Positions 12,458 through 22,677 of a DNA stretch of 39,852 bases are shown in pieces; positions within the stretch are counted from its first letter, which is position 1, and every line of letters starts with the position of its first letter. The position numbers and the translations under genes were made by a program. The notes beneath the pieces are model-generated. The model had not been told where the DNA came from, did not search any database, and worked only from the letters and a program-made list of their open reading frames with translations. The stretch comes from a virus: positions 1 through 39,852 of the IMG/VR virus record IMGVR_UViG_3300048065_000682, one strand, 5' to 3'.

Positions 12458-14535
12458 TATGACATATTTCCTTGTGCAATGTTGCCAATCATGCGGTTTT
12501 TATCTTGCTCCGCCTTAACTCTAGCAACGTCTACTTTAGTGCCATATTCGCCGTAAATCTTGGCGGCGTCTACAAGTAAATCTTGCGCCATTTGATCGCG
12601 CTTCAAGTCATCAGCCTGAGCATTCTTAGCCATATCCATTTGCAACTTGGCGGCGTCTGCCTGCATCTTAGCTTGCACTTTCATTTGCTCTGCCTGCAAG
12701 AATGCGGCGTTTGGATCTTGTGCTTGACCCTGAGCCTCTTGTGCCGCCTGCTGTTGCTGTAACATTTGCATTTCAATTTCCTCAGTAATAGGCGCAAAGT
12801 ACCTGTCAGCATTGCGTATTCCTGCAACTGCCAACTGATCAGCTAACGTGTTTCTGATATTGGTGAGGCTCACTAGGCCATTTTGTGCGCCATATGTTTG
12901 ATAGACAAGTTGTTGCATTTGTAGGGCTTGGTTAAGCGCCATTGCTTTTTCCTCTTCCCTGCCAGTGCCTAATCCGACATTAATCATCACGTCCATTGAG
13001 CCATCCCAGATACGTGGGTCTACAGGCACAAACGAGCCGTTCATTCGCATCATTTGCTCTTCGTCAATATTCTTGTGTGTTAGGCGCAACATAAGGCCAA
13101 ACAGGTCTTTCATACCATCTGCAAGGTTTCTCACCATTACTTCAGTTTGGCCAGCTCCAGCCTGTATTGTGGCCTGTACAGCCGCTTTAGTTGTAGACTG
13201 CATTGCATCTGGATCTAACCCCATAGAGGCTCTGGATACGCCTGTTTTCGTCTCTACGAGGCCATCCAGATAGGTTAATGCGTTTAATGTCTGCCCAGCG
13301 TGAAATGGTACTGATAAATCCTGTACTTGACCCATTTGTTGCATACGCACAATTGAGCCAATTTCATTGTTTAGTAAGTCATCAATATTAACGCCAGACG
13401 TCACTGCCATGCGTGGGTTGTTTGTCATCGCCACGTTATCTAAGATGCCACGTAAAACTGATGTCGCCGCATCCTGATCATCCATCACTATCTCAGCTAG
13501 AGATCTGCCGTAGAAAGTGTGTGGCTCTGGATCTATCTCAAATTTAGCAAATGGGCATTCGTCGCATGGCTCTAAATCAAGTAATTTATACTTTGTGCCG
13601 CCACAAGTTATTTTATGTAAAATTGGTACGCCAGTTCCATCCGCATCAATACGCATATAAGCCTGCGTAATAGTTACGTTTTGCATAGCTGGATCTGCTG
13701 GATCTTCGTCGCTGAAGTCAGTGTCATACCCACGTCTGGCAAATTCCTCGCTAGATGACGTGTCGCCGCCACCATCGAAACTGTCTAATCCAAAGATTTC
13801 ATCTGGGTCAAAGCCCATCGCAATTGCGTCGCCAGCTCTCATTTCTGTTCTGTGAGCCACCACATACGCATCCTTTAGTGTACGTGCGTCACGACTAATA
13901 AAAAATTCCTCTGGTGGCACACTTTCAATGCACAACTCGCCTTTTTCTTTTTGGCGGCTAATCTTTGCGCTGTGAATAGGCATCTGCATCTCCATGCCCA
14001 TTTCATCAATCTCAATCGCCATTTCCACGCTATGTTCCAGCACTGTCACGTCATCTGCATCGATTAGGTATGTGTACTCATCGTCAGATAAATCTGTATA
14101 TGTGAATATTTCAGCTTCTGGATATGTCATCCAATATGCCTTCACGATACCTTGCTTCTTAACAAGTGCGTCTTGGAACGCATCGTTAATTACGCGATAA
14201 CCATTTAATCTGGTAAATTCGTGGTGCATAAATTCTGTCGCTTGGTCTGCCATAGCCACATCTTCAGCGCCGCGTGGTATGTACTCCACTGGCTTTGCAG
14301 TGCTTAGAAATATACGCATCAAACTTGGCTTAACAGCTCTTACAGTGTCACGCACTTTTGTTGCCACAACACTACTGCGACCATCTTCGTGACCTAAGTG
14401 AACCTCGCCATCGTAGTATTCTTGCGCCTTAATTCTATCTTCAGCAATTTCGCCCTCGACAAAAGAAACTGCATCCTCAATGGCATCCGAAACTATACCC
14501 TCGATTTCAATTATAGATTTTGGTTTTAGTTCCAT
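12457..14535 (-). CDS. Portal protein (head-tail connector)
   Basis: A 692-residue protein of the podovirus portal type. The N-terminal region has EDRIKAQEYYDGE and VRDTVRAVKPSLMRIFL. The core contains EPHTFYGRSLAEIVMDDQDA and the stem-like VLRGILDNVAMTNNPRMA. The C-terminal about 130 residues are Gln/Ala-rich coiled coil (MQMLQQQQAAQEAQG), as in portals with an internal barrel. It would form the dodecameric DNA channel at one capsid vertex and dock the terminase. Upstream of the scaffold and capsid genes, as usual. Confidence 0.9.
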   Translation of the reverse strand: MELKPKSIIEIEGIVSDAIEDAVSFVEGEIAEDRIKAQEYYDGEVHLGHEDGRSSVVATKVRDTVRAVKPSLMRIFLSTAKPVEYIPRGAEDVAMADQATEFMHHEFTRLNGYRVINDAFQDALVKKQGIVKAYWMTYPEAEIFTYTDLSDDEYTYLIDADDVTVLEHSVEMAIEIDEMGMEMQMPIHSAKISRQKEKGELCIESVPPEEFFISRDARTLKDAYVVAHRTEMRAGDAIAMGFDPDEIFGLDSFDGGGDTSSSEEFARRGYDTDFSDEDPADPAMQNVTITQAYMRIDADGTGVPILHKITCGGTKYKLLDLEPCDECPFAKFEIDPEPHTFYGRSLAEIVMDDQDAATSVLRGILDNVAMTNNPRMAVTSGVNIDDLLNNEIGSIVRMQQMGQVQDLSVPFHAGQTLNALTYLDGLVETKTGVSRASMGLDPDAMQSTTKAAVQATIQAGAGQTEVMVRNLADGMKDLFGLMLRLTHKNIDEEQMMRMNGSFVPVDPRIWDGSMDVMINVGLGTGREEEKAMALNQALQMQQLVYQTYGAQNGLVSLTNIRNTLADQLAVAGIRNADRYFAPITEEIEMQMLQQQQAAQEAQGQAQDPNAAFLQAEQMKVQAKMQADAAKLQMDMAKNAQADDLKRDQMAQDLLVDAAKIYGEYGTKVDVARVKAEQDKNRMIGNIAQGNMS

Positions 14536-14544
14536 GTTTTTTCC

Positions 14545-16230
14545 TTAATATGCTTTATCTCTTGCGAATTGCACTTGCTCATCTGTCGCCGCAATTGTGC
14601 CTCTAGTTGCCCCAGATGTTAATGAGTTTGCCGCCGCTTCTAAAGCTCTAAATGCAGATGGGTTTGCAGTCTTAACTTGGTCAGCTAATCCATTAGCTAC
14701 AATTGCTTGAAAAAGCTCAACTCTTTGTTTGAGAGACTGCTCCCTCACATGCCTTAATCCTGCCAAACCAGCAGTGGATGCTAAACTTATTGAAGTTGCC
14801 ATCATTGGATCAAGACCAGCAAGCATTCCGCCTACAAATGGCAATCCAGCGCCACTTATTGCAGATATGGGATTACTGCCGCCAGACGACGACAGACCCA
14901 TTTTACTTAAATTTCCAATTAAATTGCCAAGTGGTGTGCCTTGCTGTATTTGAGCTAATAAATTTTGCTCTTCCTTACTAAACTGCGCCCTTTTTTTCTT
15001 GCTGTTTAGTATGCTTTTAACTTGGTTTTTTAAGCCACTCTCTAGGCCACCCCTGTAATTTGGCGCGGTATTTAGTATCTCTTCAATAACACCAGCTTTA
15101 GACATTTTAGCCCAAAGGCCACGCGCCTTTTGGATAGTGTCTACAACATTGTCTGCCGAGCCAGAAACAAGTTGATCTGGGCTTAACTCTGCCATGTACT
15201 CATCTATTGCGTCTAGTATAAATCCGCCTGCACGTTGTTCTGATGGATTTCCAAATTCAGCCATTGGTGTTTTTGCAGTTCTTCTTAGCTCTTCTAAATC
15301 TTCTATGCCAAATGATTTATTAATATCTTTACTAAAGTCTTTAATGGCACTTCTAATATCATCAATCACGCCAGCGCTTTTAGGTGTTAACCCTCTGTTA
15401 AAATTATCACCGCTTCGCCTACCAGCAGTTAATGCATTATCAATTATTACTTGCAGTGATGCTGGGTCTATTTTTAAACCACTTTTCATAGCTTGGTCAT
15501 AAAATGCGCTTGCTTCGTCTTTGAGTTGCTGTACTGACTTTGCACCTTCAGCCGCCGCTTTCTGCGCTTTTTTACTTAAAAAGTCTTTTAAAAGATCTTG
15601 CACAGTTCTGCCTGCAACTTGGAATGTGCCACCAAGTATTGCGCCAAAAGCCGCGCCTGTTGGCACTGCCATCAAGCGATCCATTGCGTCGCCCTCAGCA
15701 GAACCAGCCGCATATAAACCACCAGTTCCAGCGCCATACTTAACTGCTTGCTTTACATTTTTTGCAACTCCAAGTGGAAGAGCCATGCCTCCAGCAAACT
15801 CAGCGCCATACGCTTTTATTGGATCTGTTTCTCTAAACTCTTCAATTCTATCCTGCTCTCGATTAAGCTCTTGATTGTATATTTCTTTATATGGCCTGTC
15901 ATCTCCACTTATTAATTTTCTAAGTCCAGCAGTTCCGCCTGCAACAATTTCATCGCCAAATGGAAACATTTGAAACGCCGCACGAGCTGTACCCATTACA
16001 TCTCCGCCGACACTTGGCTTATTAGCGTTGTTAAACCCAACAGTTTGACCCTGCTTGCCAGCTTCGACAAGAAAATCTGTTACCTGATCTTTTTCTAAAT
16101 CTAACTGTTTAGCAAAACCAACTAATGGTTTGTCGCTGTAAAACTTTTTATAAACGCCAAACAATAATTGGGCGTCAGTTTTATCTTGGTACTGTGGGTA
16201 CTTTTGGCGCAGTTTTTCAATAGCTGACAT
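14545..16230 (-). CDS. Internal virion / DNA-ejection protein candidate, 561 residues
   Basis: The N-terminus (EKLRQKYPQYQDKTDAQLLF) is a pattern common in podovirus internal proteins. Several Gly/Ala-rich hydrophobic segments (about residues 155-205 and 455-490) alternate with charged helices, as expected for a protein that leaves the capsid and enters the host envelope. It lies between other virion genes and the portal. The specific function is inferred from context; no enzymatic motif seen. Confidence 0.7.
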   Translation of the reverse strand: MSAIEKLRQKYPQYQDKTDAQLLFGVYKKFYSDKPLVGFAKQLDLEKDQVTDFLVEAGKQGQTVGFNNANKPSVGGDVMGTARAAFQMFPFGDEIVAGGTAGLRKLISGDDRPYKEIYNQELNREQDRIEEFRETDPIKAYGAEFAGGMALPLGVAKNVKQAVKYGAGTGGLYAAGSAEGDAMDRLMAVPTGAAFGAILGGTFQVAGRTVQDLLKDFLSKKAQKAAAEGAKSVQQLKDEASAFYDQAMKSGLKIDPASLQVIIDNALTAGRRSGDNFNRGLTPKSAGVIDDIRSAIKDFSKDINKSFGIEDLEELRRTAKTPMAEFGNPSEQRAGGFILDAIDEYMAELSPDQLVSGSADNVVDTIQKARGLWAKMSKAGVIEEILNTAPNYRGGLESGLKNQVKSILNSKKKRAQFSKEEQNLLAQIQQGTPLGNLIGNLSKMGLSSSGGSNPISAISGAGLPFVGGMLAGLDPMMATSISLASTAGLAGLRHVREQSLKQRVELFQAIVANGLADQVKTANPSAFRALEAAANSLTSGATRGTIAATDEQVQFARDKAY

Positions 16231-16244
16231 TATTGCTTACCTTA

Positions 16245-17450
16245 TTAATTAAGACCCAATGGGTCACTATCTTCTTTAGGCGTACTTGTACCTGTAACAC
16301 CTAATTTTTCGTAATATTCTTGCTCTGACCCACCTGTAATAAAATGCATCAATGTCTCTTCAACAGCTTTTTGTACTTTTGTTTGCTCCTCAATCGCCTC
16401 ATTTAGCCATATTCTTAGTTCATCTGGCGATAAAGTATCTGATGGCATTGCCGTACTTTTAGCTAAATCCAACTCACCCTTACTTAACGCGCCAAATGTA
16501 ACAGACCCTATCACATTTAAGGCAAGTTCATTTCTAATTTGATTGATAGTCGCAGACGCCTTAGTTACATCTGGCAAGAAACTAACAAGCACACCAGTTT
16601 TACCACCTTTGTTCAATTGGTCTAACACTCTTCTATATTTACTGATATTACTGCTTACGATATTGTTAGTTTTCGTGGCTTGGTCTACCATATCAGCCCT
16701 AGCAATACCTCTTTTTTCTGCAAACTTTTTATCGCCAGCAAGTCTCACCTCAACTTCGCCTGCACCTAATGCTTTAGCTTCAGCAATTGCCTTTTGATTT
16801 TCAAAGTTATTTTCAGTTGCAGTTCTAACAAACTTAATCGCCTCTTGGCCTGATAAAGTTCTATTATCTGCCGTTCTAACTTCTACCCTGCCATCTTTAT
16901 ATTTAATCATTACGCCAGATAGATCTGGTAAATCTGTTACAGACTGCACATTAATATTTCCAGTTAATCCAGCCTTATAAAGCTCTAGCTGTTTTTTTCT
17001 TTCAAATTCTTTATCTTGGCCTCTCTCTTGCAACATTAATTTAGTTGCGTCGGTCATTGATAAAGCCCCAGATTGAACGGCGTCGGCTAAGTCATCTCTA
17101 TTGATAGATCTTAAATACTCTACTGTTTTGTTTTTATTTCCAGACTGCAACCTTTGTGCGCCGCGTTCCCTAATAGCCTCGCCAGCTCTAAGCTCTGGCA
17201 AAATTAGTGGGTCTAATGCTTGTGCAAAATTTTCCAAGCCAGATAATCCTGTTGTGCTGGATCTCTGGTTAAACTTATCAAATAACCCAGCTAGGCCAGT
17301 TCTTGGTTGTGGTTGACCCTGCATCTGAGTTTGCCCACCGCCAGTTACCAGAGGATTAGCTTGCTTTTGAATTACCTGTTGTTGTTGCACTGGATAATTT
17401 CTTTGCAAATTTGTTTCTTCTAGTGGGTTTCTACTTGGAAATCCTATCAT
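16245..17450 (-). CDS. Internal virion protein candidate, 401 residues
   Basis: The Gln-rich, Pro-containing N-terminus (about 60 residues) is followed by a long charged helical region and a conserved-looking segment GSVTFGALSKGELDLAKSTA with DELRIWLNEAIEEQTKVQ (about 313-353), a pattern seen in other phage virion proteins. The start shares a base with the upstream stop (TAATG). It probably belongs to the ejection set with its neighbours; the exact role is unknown. Confidence 0.65.
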   Translation of the reverse strand: MIGFPSRNPLEETNLQRNYPVQQQQVIQKQANPLVTGGGQTQMQGQPQPRTGLAGLFDKFNQRSSTTGLSGLENFAQALDPLILPELRAGEAIRERGAQRLQSGNKNKTVEYLRSINRDDLADAVQSGALSMTDATKLMLQERGQDKEFERKKQLELYKAGLTGNINVQSVTDLPDLSGVMIKYKDGRVEVRTADNRTLSGQEAIKFVRTATENNFENQKAIAEAKALGAGEVEVRLAGDKKFAEKRGIARADMVDQATKTNNIVSSNISKYRRVLDQLNKGGKTGVLVSFLPDVTKASATINQIRNELALNVIGSVTFGALSKGELDLAKSTAMPSDTLSPDELRIWLNEAIEEQTKVQKAVEETLMHFITGGSEQEYYEKLGVTGTSTPKEDSDPLGLN

Positions 17451-18595
17451 TATCTCATACCCCCCATTACATTAGCTCCGAGCTGTAAGTAGTTGAAAAG
17501 GCCAGGTTTCATGCTGTCTGTGGTTGTCTGTTGAGCTGGTGTCGCACCCAATGCCGCCAGTGGTGCAGACAGAGCCGCAAGTGGAGAACCAGTGTATCCT
17601 GCATATTGAGCCTTAGCCGCATCGATAAGCGCCTGTTGCATTCCCTGTTGTAGAATACCTTGTTGCGCCTGTTGATTTTGAATTGCTTGACCAGTACCAA
17701 ATGCCTGTTGACCTAATGCACCCATTTGATTAGCCGCCTGCAATCTCGCTTGGTTAGCATTAGCTAATGCATTCTGGTTTGCCACTTGAGCCGCCATTGC
17801 TTGAGTTGCCCCAAACTGGTTTGCTTGATTTAGTGCCGCCATGTTTGATAAAGCCATCTGGTTAGATGCACCTGAGCCAAATTGAGCCGCTTGATTTTGT
17901 GCCGCCATATTTGCCGCCGCCGCTTGATTTGCGGCTGTTGCTCCAAATTGACCAGCCTGATTTAGTGCCGCCTGATTTGCTAAGTTTGACTGTTGACCAA
18001 ATCCAGCAGTAGTTGTGCCAGCCGCTAAATTTGCCTGTTGGTTGGCTAATGCCGCTTGCTGGGCTGTTCCTATGTCCTGCATAGCCATCTGCTGTGCTTG
18101 AGTGTATCCAGCTTGTCTGAGGCCAGATGCAGTTCTAGCCGCCTGATCAGCAAACGCACGATTTGTTTCAGCCTCGGCAATCCCCTGACGAGATCCGCCA
18201 AATGCATTCGCAGATGTTGCCTGAGCGCCCAATTGGTTTTGAGCCATTAATCTTGATCGCTCAATGTCACGTAATGACTGATCCACAACTTGGCTCTCAA
18301 ATGGGTTTGTGTATGCGCCTAGATTTGTATTTGCCAATTGACCAGCCTGCACGTTTTGAGCCGTGACTGTCGGAGATTGTCCGATAGTGGACGCCCCATA
18401 ATTTGCACTAGTCATTGCGCTTGGATTGTATCCAGTGGCCTGAGCATTCGCCGCATTATATGCAGTTGGCCTTATAGCTGTTGGCGCAAAATTCATTGCC
18501 TGTTGCGTGCCTTGCATCGCCTGTTGCAATCCGCCAGCCGCCGCTTGATTTACGTTAAAACCGCCTTGCGGTCTGATCTGTCCACCACCAGCCAT
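17450..18595 (-). CDS. Ala/Gln/Asn-rich repeat virion protein
   Basis: A 381-residue low-complexity protein. Residues about 195-290 contain repeating units of about 20 residues built on NQAxQFGA and NMAAxNQA, predicted as one long helix. The N-terminus is Gly/Gln-rich. Such proteins recur among marine podovirus ejection or internal proteins. The composition could also suit a flexible tail component. It is tightly packed between virion genes. Confidence 0.7.
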   Translation of the reverse strand: MAGGGQIRPQGGFNVNQAAAGGLQQAMQGTQQAMNFAPTAIRPTAYNAANAQATGYNPSAMTSANYGASTIGQSPTVTAQNVQAGQLANTNLGAYTNPFESQVVDQSLRDIERSRLMAQNQLGAQATSANAFGGSRQGIAEAETNRAFADQAARTASGLRQAGYTQAQQMAMQDIGTAQQAALANQQANLAAGTTTAGFGQQSNLANQAALNQAGQFGATAANQAAAANMAAQNQAAQFGSGASNQMALSNMAALNQANQFGATQAMAAQVANQNALANANQARLQAANQMGALGQQAFGTGQAIQNQQAQQGILQQGMQQALIDAAKAQYAGYTGSPLAALSAPLAALGATPAQQTTTDSMKPGLFNYLQLGANVMGGMR

Positions 18596-18596
18596 A

Positions 18597-20114
18597 TTAT
18601 ATATCCTTCTTTACTAAGCCAATTGCAAAGAATTGCGCCGTCCTAGCCGCAAAGTGTATTGCGCCTTTTACTGTGCGTTTCTTGCCATTAGCAAATGCAA
18701 TGTAATCTTTAAACTCGCCATAATGCTCACGAGCCTTGCCTTGCTCAATTTTCTTTTGGCCTAAATATCTGTAGCCACGTCTGATAGCTTCACCCCACCA
18801 CTTGCCATGCAGTACATTTACACACCAAACAATTGCTTCGCGCTTATCTTTGGTAGAAAAGCCGCCAGAATTTACAGCGTGAGTTGCAATTACGCATGAC
18901 CCACGATCTGGATCGCTTGATTTGTCGTTTTGTGATTTTGCGCTTTCGTTTTGTATTCTCATGTCAGCAGGAGCGTTAGCGCTTAATGTGGGTAAACCAG
19001 TACTTTTGGAAGTCCAATTTCCTGTCGTGCTATTCCAGTATTGATCTCCAGCCCCATCTTTGACTGATTGTGGAATTGCTGTTCTTTCATTGCCAAATCT
19101 ATCGTAGTTCATATTGCGACCTAAGCCACCCTCGTTAAAGTCGCCATATCCCTCTCCCAACTTGCGTCCACCCGAAACTCCAGATGCAAAAACTTGGTCA
19201 CTTATAACGTCCTGAGTATCATACGGCTCATACTTACCAGTGCCAAATACTTTGCTAATAAAACTGTCGTCTTGTCCAGGATTTTTCTGTATGTAAGCAA
19301 TCTCTTCGGGTGTTTTAGCACTCCCAGCAACCATAGAATTAACAAATCCGCTAAATGGCACAAATGACGGCAACCTTCTGCCATAGGAAAGTGCCTTATC
19401 CTCATATTCAGCCGCAGTTGGAGCTACAAAGCCTTGCCCACCAATACCATCTTCATTATCATTTCTACCTATTCCAGCTAAATCTCCAGAAACTGGCGTA
19501 GGGTTTGAAGGCGTGCTAAGAATTGGATCTACATATCCAGAATTTATCCCATAATCGCCAGCGCTAGGCATTCCAGATGTGTTCATCGTTGTGTTAGATA
19601 CTGCTGGCTGTGTGTAATATGAGCTGTTAGCTCCATAATCTGTAGTGTTAACTGCTGGCTGGGCATTCATATTTAAAGGCATTACAGAACCACCAGCACG
19701 CCCTTGAAATTCTGCGTATGGATTAAAGCCAGCATTAGGGTTTACAAAAAAGCTATCAATTAAATTAGCTTGAGCTGGTCTTAAATATCTCAATGTGTCG
19801 ACGCTGTCTTGGAACATTGGGGCTGATGAGTAACCTGTTACACCATCTGCATAAACTGTAGGCGCACCCATGTTGCCCATAATATCTGTCGGGCTTGTCG
19901 GTGTAGCCATACCAAATGCATTTGCAGTATCAGCCGTATTTTGAAACGCCGCCTGTTGCATTGGATTGAAAGCCGCAACGTCTGCGCCGTAATATGGTGT
20001 AAATCCAATACGAGATATATCATCAGCTTTTGTTAAATTGCGACGTGCCGCATTTTCAATATAATCTGGTACTGTTATTTCTGAAGTGGTTGAGCCACCT
20101 TTTCCGCCTGACAT
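18597..20114 (-). CDS. Virion-associated protein with C-terminal CVIATH domain
   Basis: 505 residues. The N-terminus (SGGKGGSTTSEITVPDYI, then NPMQQAAFQNTADTA) is of a type shared by many marine podovirus structural proteins. A Ser/Asn/Gly-rich middle links to a C-terminal domain from about residue 407 that starts CVIATHAV and contains VLHGKWWGEAIRRGYRYLG and a basic helix. This domain recurs at protein ends in phages; its function is unknown. The Cys, His and Trp residues hint at, but do not prove, an enzyme or peptidoglycan role. The stop shares a base with the next gene. Confidence 0.7.
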   Translation of the reverse strand: MSGGKGGSTTSEITVPDYIENAARRNLTKADDISRIGFTPYYGADVAAFNPMQQAAFQNTADTANAFGMATPTSPTDIMGNMGAPTVYADGVTGYSSAPMFQDSVDTLRYLRPAQANLIDSFFVNPNAGFNPYAEFQGRAGGSVMPLNMNAQPAVNTTDYGANSSYYTQPAVSNTTMNTSGMPSAGDYGINSGYVDPILSTPSNPTPVSGDLAGIGRNDNEDGIGGQGFVAPTAAEYEDKALSYGRRLPSFVPFSGFVNSMVAGSAKTPEEIAYIQKNPGQDDSFISKVFGTGKYEPYDTQDVISDQVFASGVSGGRKLGEGYGDFNEGGLGRNMNYDRFGNERTAIPQSVKDGAGDQYWNSTTGNWTSKSTGLPTLSANAPADMRIQNESAKSQNDKSSDPDRGSCVIATHAVNSGGFSTKDKREAIVWCVNVLHGKWWGEAIRRGYRYLGQKKIEQGKAREHYGEFKDYIAFANGKKRTVKGAIHFAARTAQFFAIGLVKKDI

Positions 20115-20476
20115 TATGTTAACTCCTTAATGTATGAGGAATGTAGTTGATCCCAACCATGTTCCGATAGTGGTTTTTTCCATCCTGCACGACCTGTCAT
20201 CGTCAATGCGCTACAGCCTTGAGCCTTTGCCCAATTAATTACGTCAGTGTGCATATCCATTATTTGATCCAACTCGCCGCCGCCAAGAAATATATTTAAA
20301 TGCTTCTTTAATGGATATACCACAATTTCAGACACTATGCACCCCCTTGGTGTAGGCCAAAGTTGCATTGTGCCTGCCTTAATGCCTTCTACTACATGAA
20401 TAAAATCGTGAGTACCGCCAGAATACTCCAATGCGGCCTCAATCCATTCCCTGCAATTTTCAATTATTTCATCCAT
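20114..20476 (-). CDS. GNAT-fold-like small protein
   Basis: A 120-residue protein. WPTPRGCIVSEIVVYPLKKH, HLNIFLGGGELDQIMDMH and ALTMTGRAGWKKPL follow the pattern of a short acetyltransferase-like (GNAT) fold found beside podovirus virion genes. The usual acetyl-CoA loop is not clear, so activity is uncertain. It overlaps the upstream gene by 8 bases and the downstream gene by one (TAATG). Confidence 0.62.
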   Translation of the reverse strand: MDEIIENCREWIEAALEYSGGTHDFIHVVEGIKAGTMQLWPTPRGCIVSEIVVYPLKKHLNIFLGGGELDQIMDMHTDVINWAKAQGCSALTMTGRAGWKKPLSEHGWDQLHSSYIKELT

Positions 20477-21134
20477 GTGTCCTCGTTATAGATAGTGTAG
20501 AGGCTGGTAAAGCTGGCACTGATCCAGACGCCGCAGTGTAATTTAAGAAGCCATTTATGTTATCCATCATATAATTTACTTCAAGATAATCTCCAGCCGC
20601 CAATGTGAATATTTGCGTTCGACTTGTGACCATTGTGGCATTATTTTGGTGCATTGCAGTTGTCATAGCGCTGTTTGCTACGGCAGTGCCATTGACGCTA
20701 GGCCAAAAGTAGAAGTGTACTGTGCTTGAACTTGTCGATGATATTTGTGCAGAAAAGGATACAACATATTCGCCAGCTTCCTCAAACACAATTCTGCTTG
20801 TCGGTGTGCCTTGCGTAATTCTTGAATTGCCAGATGGCGCGTCATAGGTCAGCTTGTATGCCGTATTTGCCGCAACTGGTGTAACATCTGATGTTTTAAT
20901 AAAATTAGCGTGGCCACCCTCAACAACAATTTGACGAAATTCTCCGCCTTTTGACACGACAGGATATTTATAAATCCTATTCCACATAAGAGTTGCGTCA
21001 TCAGATGCGTTTTCTTCGCCGTTCTGCTGAACTAATGCGGATCGAGTTTGTGATAAATGCTGGACAAGCCTGCGACCCCACGTCCGCCAATCGTTGCCGA
21101 TGACGTCTGGGGCTTTCTGTGGCTGTTCGCTCAT
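20469..21134 (-). CDS. Virion protein with C1q/TNF-like jelly-roll domain
   Basis: 221 residues. A helical head (about 1-55) with WRTWGRRLVQHLSQTRSAL precedes a beta domain with TAYKLTYDAPSG, FEEAGEYVVSFSAQISS, TVHFYFWPSVNG and IFTLAAGDYLEVNYMM. These strands have the order of C1q/TNF-type jelly rolls, common in phage receptor-binding and capsid-decorating proteins. It probably forms trimers on the tail or head surface. Overlaps the upstream gene by 4 bases. Confidence 0.68.
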   Translation of the reverse strand: MSEQPQKAPDVIGNDWRTWGRRLVQHLSQTRSALVQQNGEENASDDATLMWNRIYKYPVVSKGGEFRQIVVEGGHANFIKTSDVTPVAANTAYKLTYDAPSGNSRITQGTPTSRIVFEEAGEYVVSFSAQISSTSSSTVHFYFWPSVNGTAVANSAMTTAMHQNNATMVTSRTQIFTLAAGDYLEVNYMMDNINGFLNYTAASGSVPALPASTLSITRTHG

Positions 21135-22612
21135 CTCGCCCCACCAGCCGTAACATTAAGTCTATTTATTCCGACACGCCAATCAGCTAAATTAGCCGCG
21201 TCAATCCTGAGTTTGACTTGCCTGCCTGTAAATCTCAGTGACGTTGGATTTGACATAGAGAATGCTCCATATGATCGCTCTTCGCCGTTAGGGTAAAACC
21301 TCGTCTTAAATGTAACTGTCACGTCGCCCTGCGTCTTCTCATCTGGGATCATTTCTGTGACTGACATTACATTCTCGCCAGTGCCTAACGCAATTGATCC
21401 ACTTTCAGCAAATGGCGTAAGTGAGCCATAATCAAAGCCAATCTCATGCTCATATAATTTGTTGTTTTCTGCGCTTGCCCAGATAGGTTGGCGATATGTA
21501 CCCATATCAAATCCAGCAGTTCTGCCTAGCTCACCAATATACCACGTATTCTCGACATAGTTATAAACGCAATATCTGTCATTTTCTGTAGATGATCCAG
21601 ATGGGTAGAACCAGAATATCTCGCCGTATGTGCTGTTTGTCACTGCAAAAGTTTTTGATATTTGTGCGCGGTTTATATCTGAGAATACATAGTCTGATAT
21701 TTCGCTTTCGATTTGTTGTACTGCGCCGCCTGCGTATGCATAGAATGAGTGATTGCCCATCCAGAATGCGCCCTTATCAACTGACGCTATAGCTTTGTTT
21801 GCTATTAATCCGCAACTCGCTCCGACACGCTCAATGCCGTAGACATATGGCGCACCAATGTAATTTGCTACGTGGGCGTCCATGCTTGTGAGTATTAGGG
21901 TTTGACCCTGCACACGTATGCCAGCCATAATTCGGCCACTTGTGTTAAGCTCTAAGTCACCAGCTTCATTTGTTGCGGCTGGCGTCCATGTGGAGCTATC
22001 TTCTCGGTCACACCACTGCACCTTGCGTTGATTTCCGCCTGCACCTAGTGCAAACAAAAAACGCTCTTCAGTTACAACGATGCTTTCATTGCTTGTGGGT
22101 GCATTCGTTAATACTGCGGCTGGTGTGGAATTGTTTATTTGCCACTCATAAATTTTTCCATCATCTTCATTACAGGCGACAAGGTATTCACCCCACGTAT
22201 CTAATGACCAAGTTGTTGCAGGCTGTATTCTTGCTGTGTCTGGACGAGCTACGCCGTAGGCATACTGCCCAAAGTAACTACCACCATATCCTGTAAATGC
22301 CTCGGCGTCTTCACGACCAGCAATTAGTCCAACTGGCGTTATGTCATGGCGCACACCCTGAGATGTCCAAGTATAAAGTTTGTTATATGTGCCACCGGCT
22401 ATAAACCTATCTTGGTTATTTCCAATCCAAGTAATTAATCCACGAATTTTAGCATTAGCCGCCGTATCTGATCGAGTGCGCCAACCACCCATCGGACGCA
22501 TTGTGCCATCAACCCATCTAATTAAGTTAGCGTCACGCCATCTCCCAGATGCTTGTAACTCAGTACCATTTCGGTAAATGCCAGCAGGGATATCTAATGG
22601 TATTAGTGGCAT
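21131..22612 (-). CDS. Tail/DNA-stabilisation-like protein, beta-propeller type
   Basis: 493 residues starting MPLIPLDIPAGIYRNGTE followed by SGRWRDANLIRWVDGTMRP, a widely seen N-terminus in podovirus tail proteins. Repeated short beta units (FIAGGTYNKLYTW, YLVACNEDDGKIYEW, FLFALGAGGNQRKVQW) suggest a propeller like P22 gp10 or T7 gp12 tail-tube proteins. A C-terminal beta domain ends in RWRVGINRL-like sequence. It probably closes the head-tail channel. Assignment to a specific family is not certain. Confidence 0.75.
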   Translation of the reverse strand: MPLIPLDIPAGIYRNGTELQASGRWRDANLIRWVDGTMRPMGGWRTRSDTAANAKIRGLITWIGNNQDRFIAGGTYNKLYTWTSQGVRHDITPVGLIAGREDAEAFTGYGGSYFGQYAYGVARPDTARIQPATTWSLDTWGEYLVACNEDDGKIYEWQINNSTPAAVLTNAPTSNESIVVTEERFLFALGAGGNQRKVQWCDREDSSTWTPAATNEAGDLELNTSGRIMAGIRVQGQTLILTSMDAHVANYIGAPYVYGIERVGASCGLIANKAIASVDKGAFWMGNHSFYAYAGGAVQQIESEISDYVFSDINRAQISKTFAVTNSTYGEIFWFYPSGSSTENDRYCVYNYVENTWYIGELGRTAGFDMGTYRQPIWASAENNKLYEHEIGFDYGSLTPFAESGSIALGTGENVMSVTEMIPDEKTQGDVTVTFKTRFYPNGEERSYGAFSMSNPTSLRFTGRQVKLRIDAANLADWRVGINRLNVTAGGAR

Positions 22613-22640
22613 GTTTACCTCATTGGTCTAAGTTACTGTG

Positions 22641-22670
22641 ACTATAACATATTTTTATGGTTGTTAACAA
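22641..22670 (-). promoter_or_regulatory. Possible weak promoter before tail protein gene
   Basis: On the minus strand TTGTTA (22670-22665) and TATAGT (22646-22641) are 18 bp apart in a 65-bp intergenic gap. The boxes are only fair, so this is tentative. Confidence 0.28.
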
Positions 22671-22677
22671 TATACCT

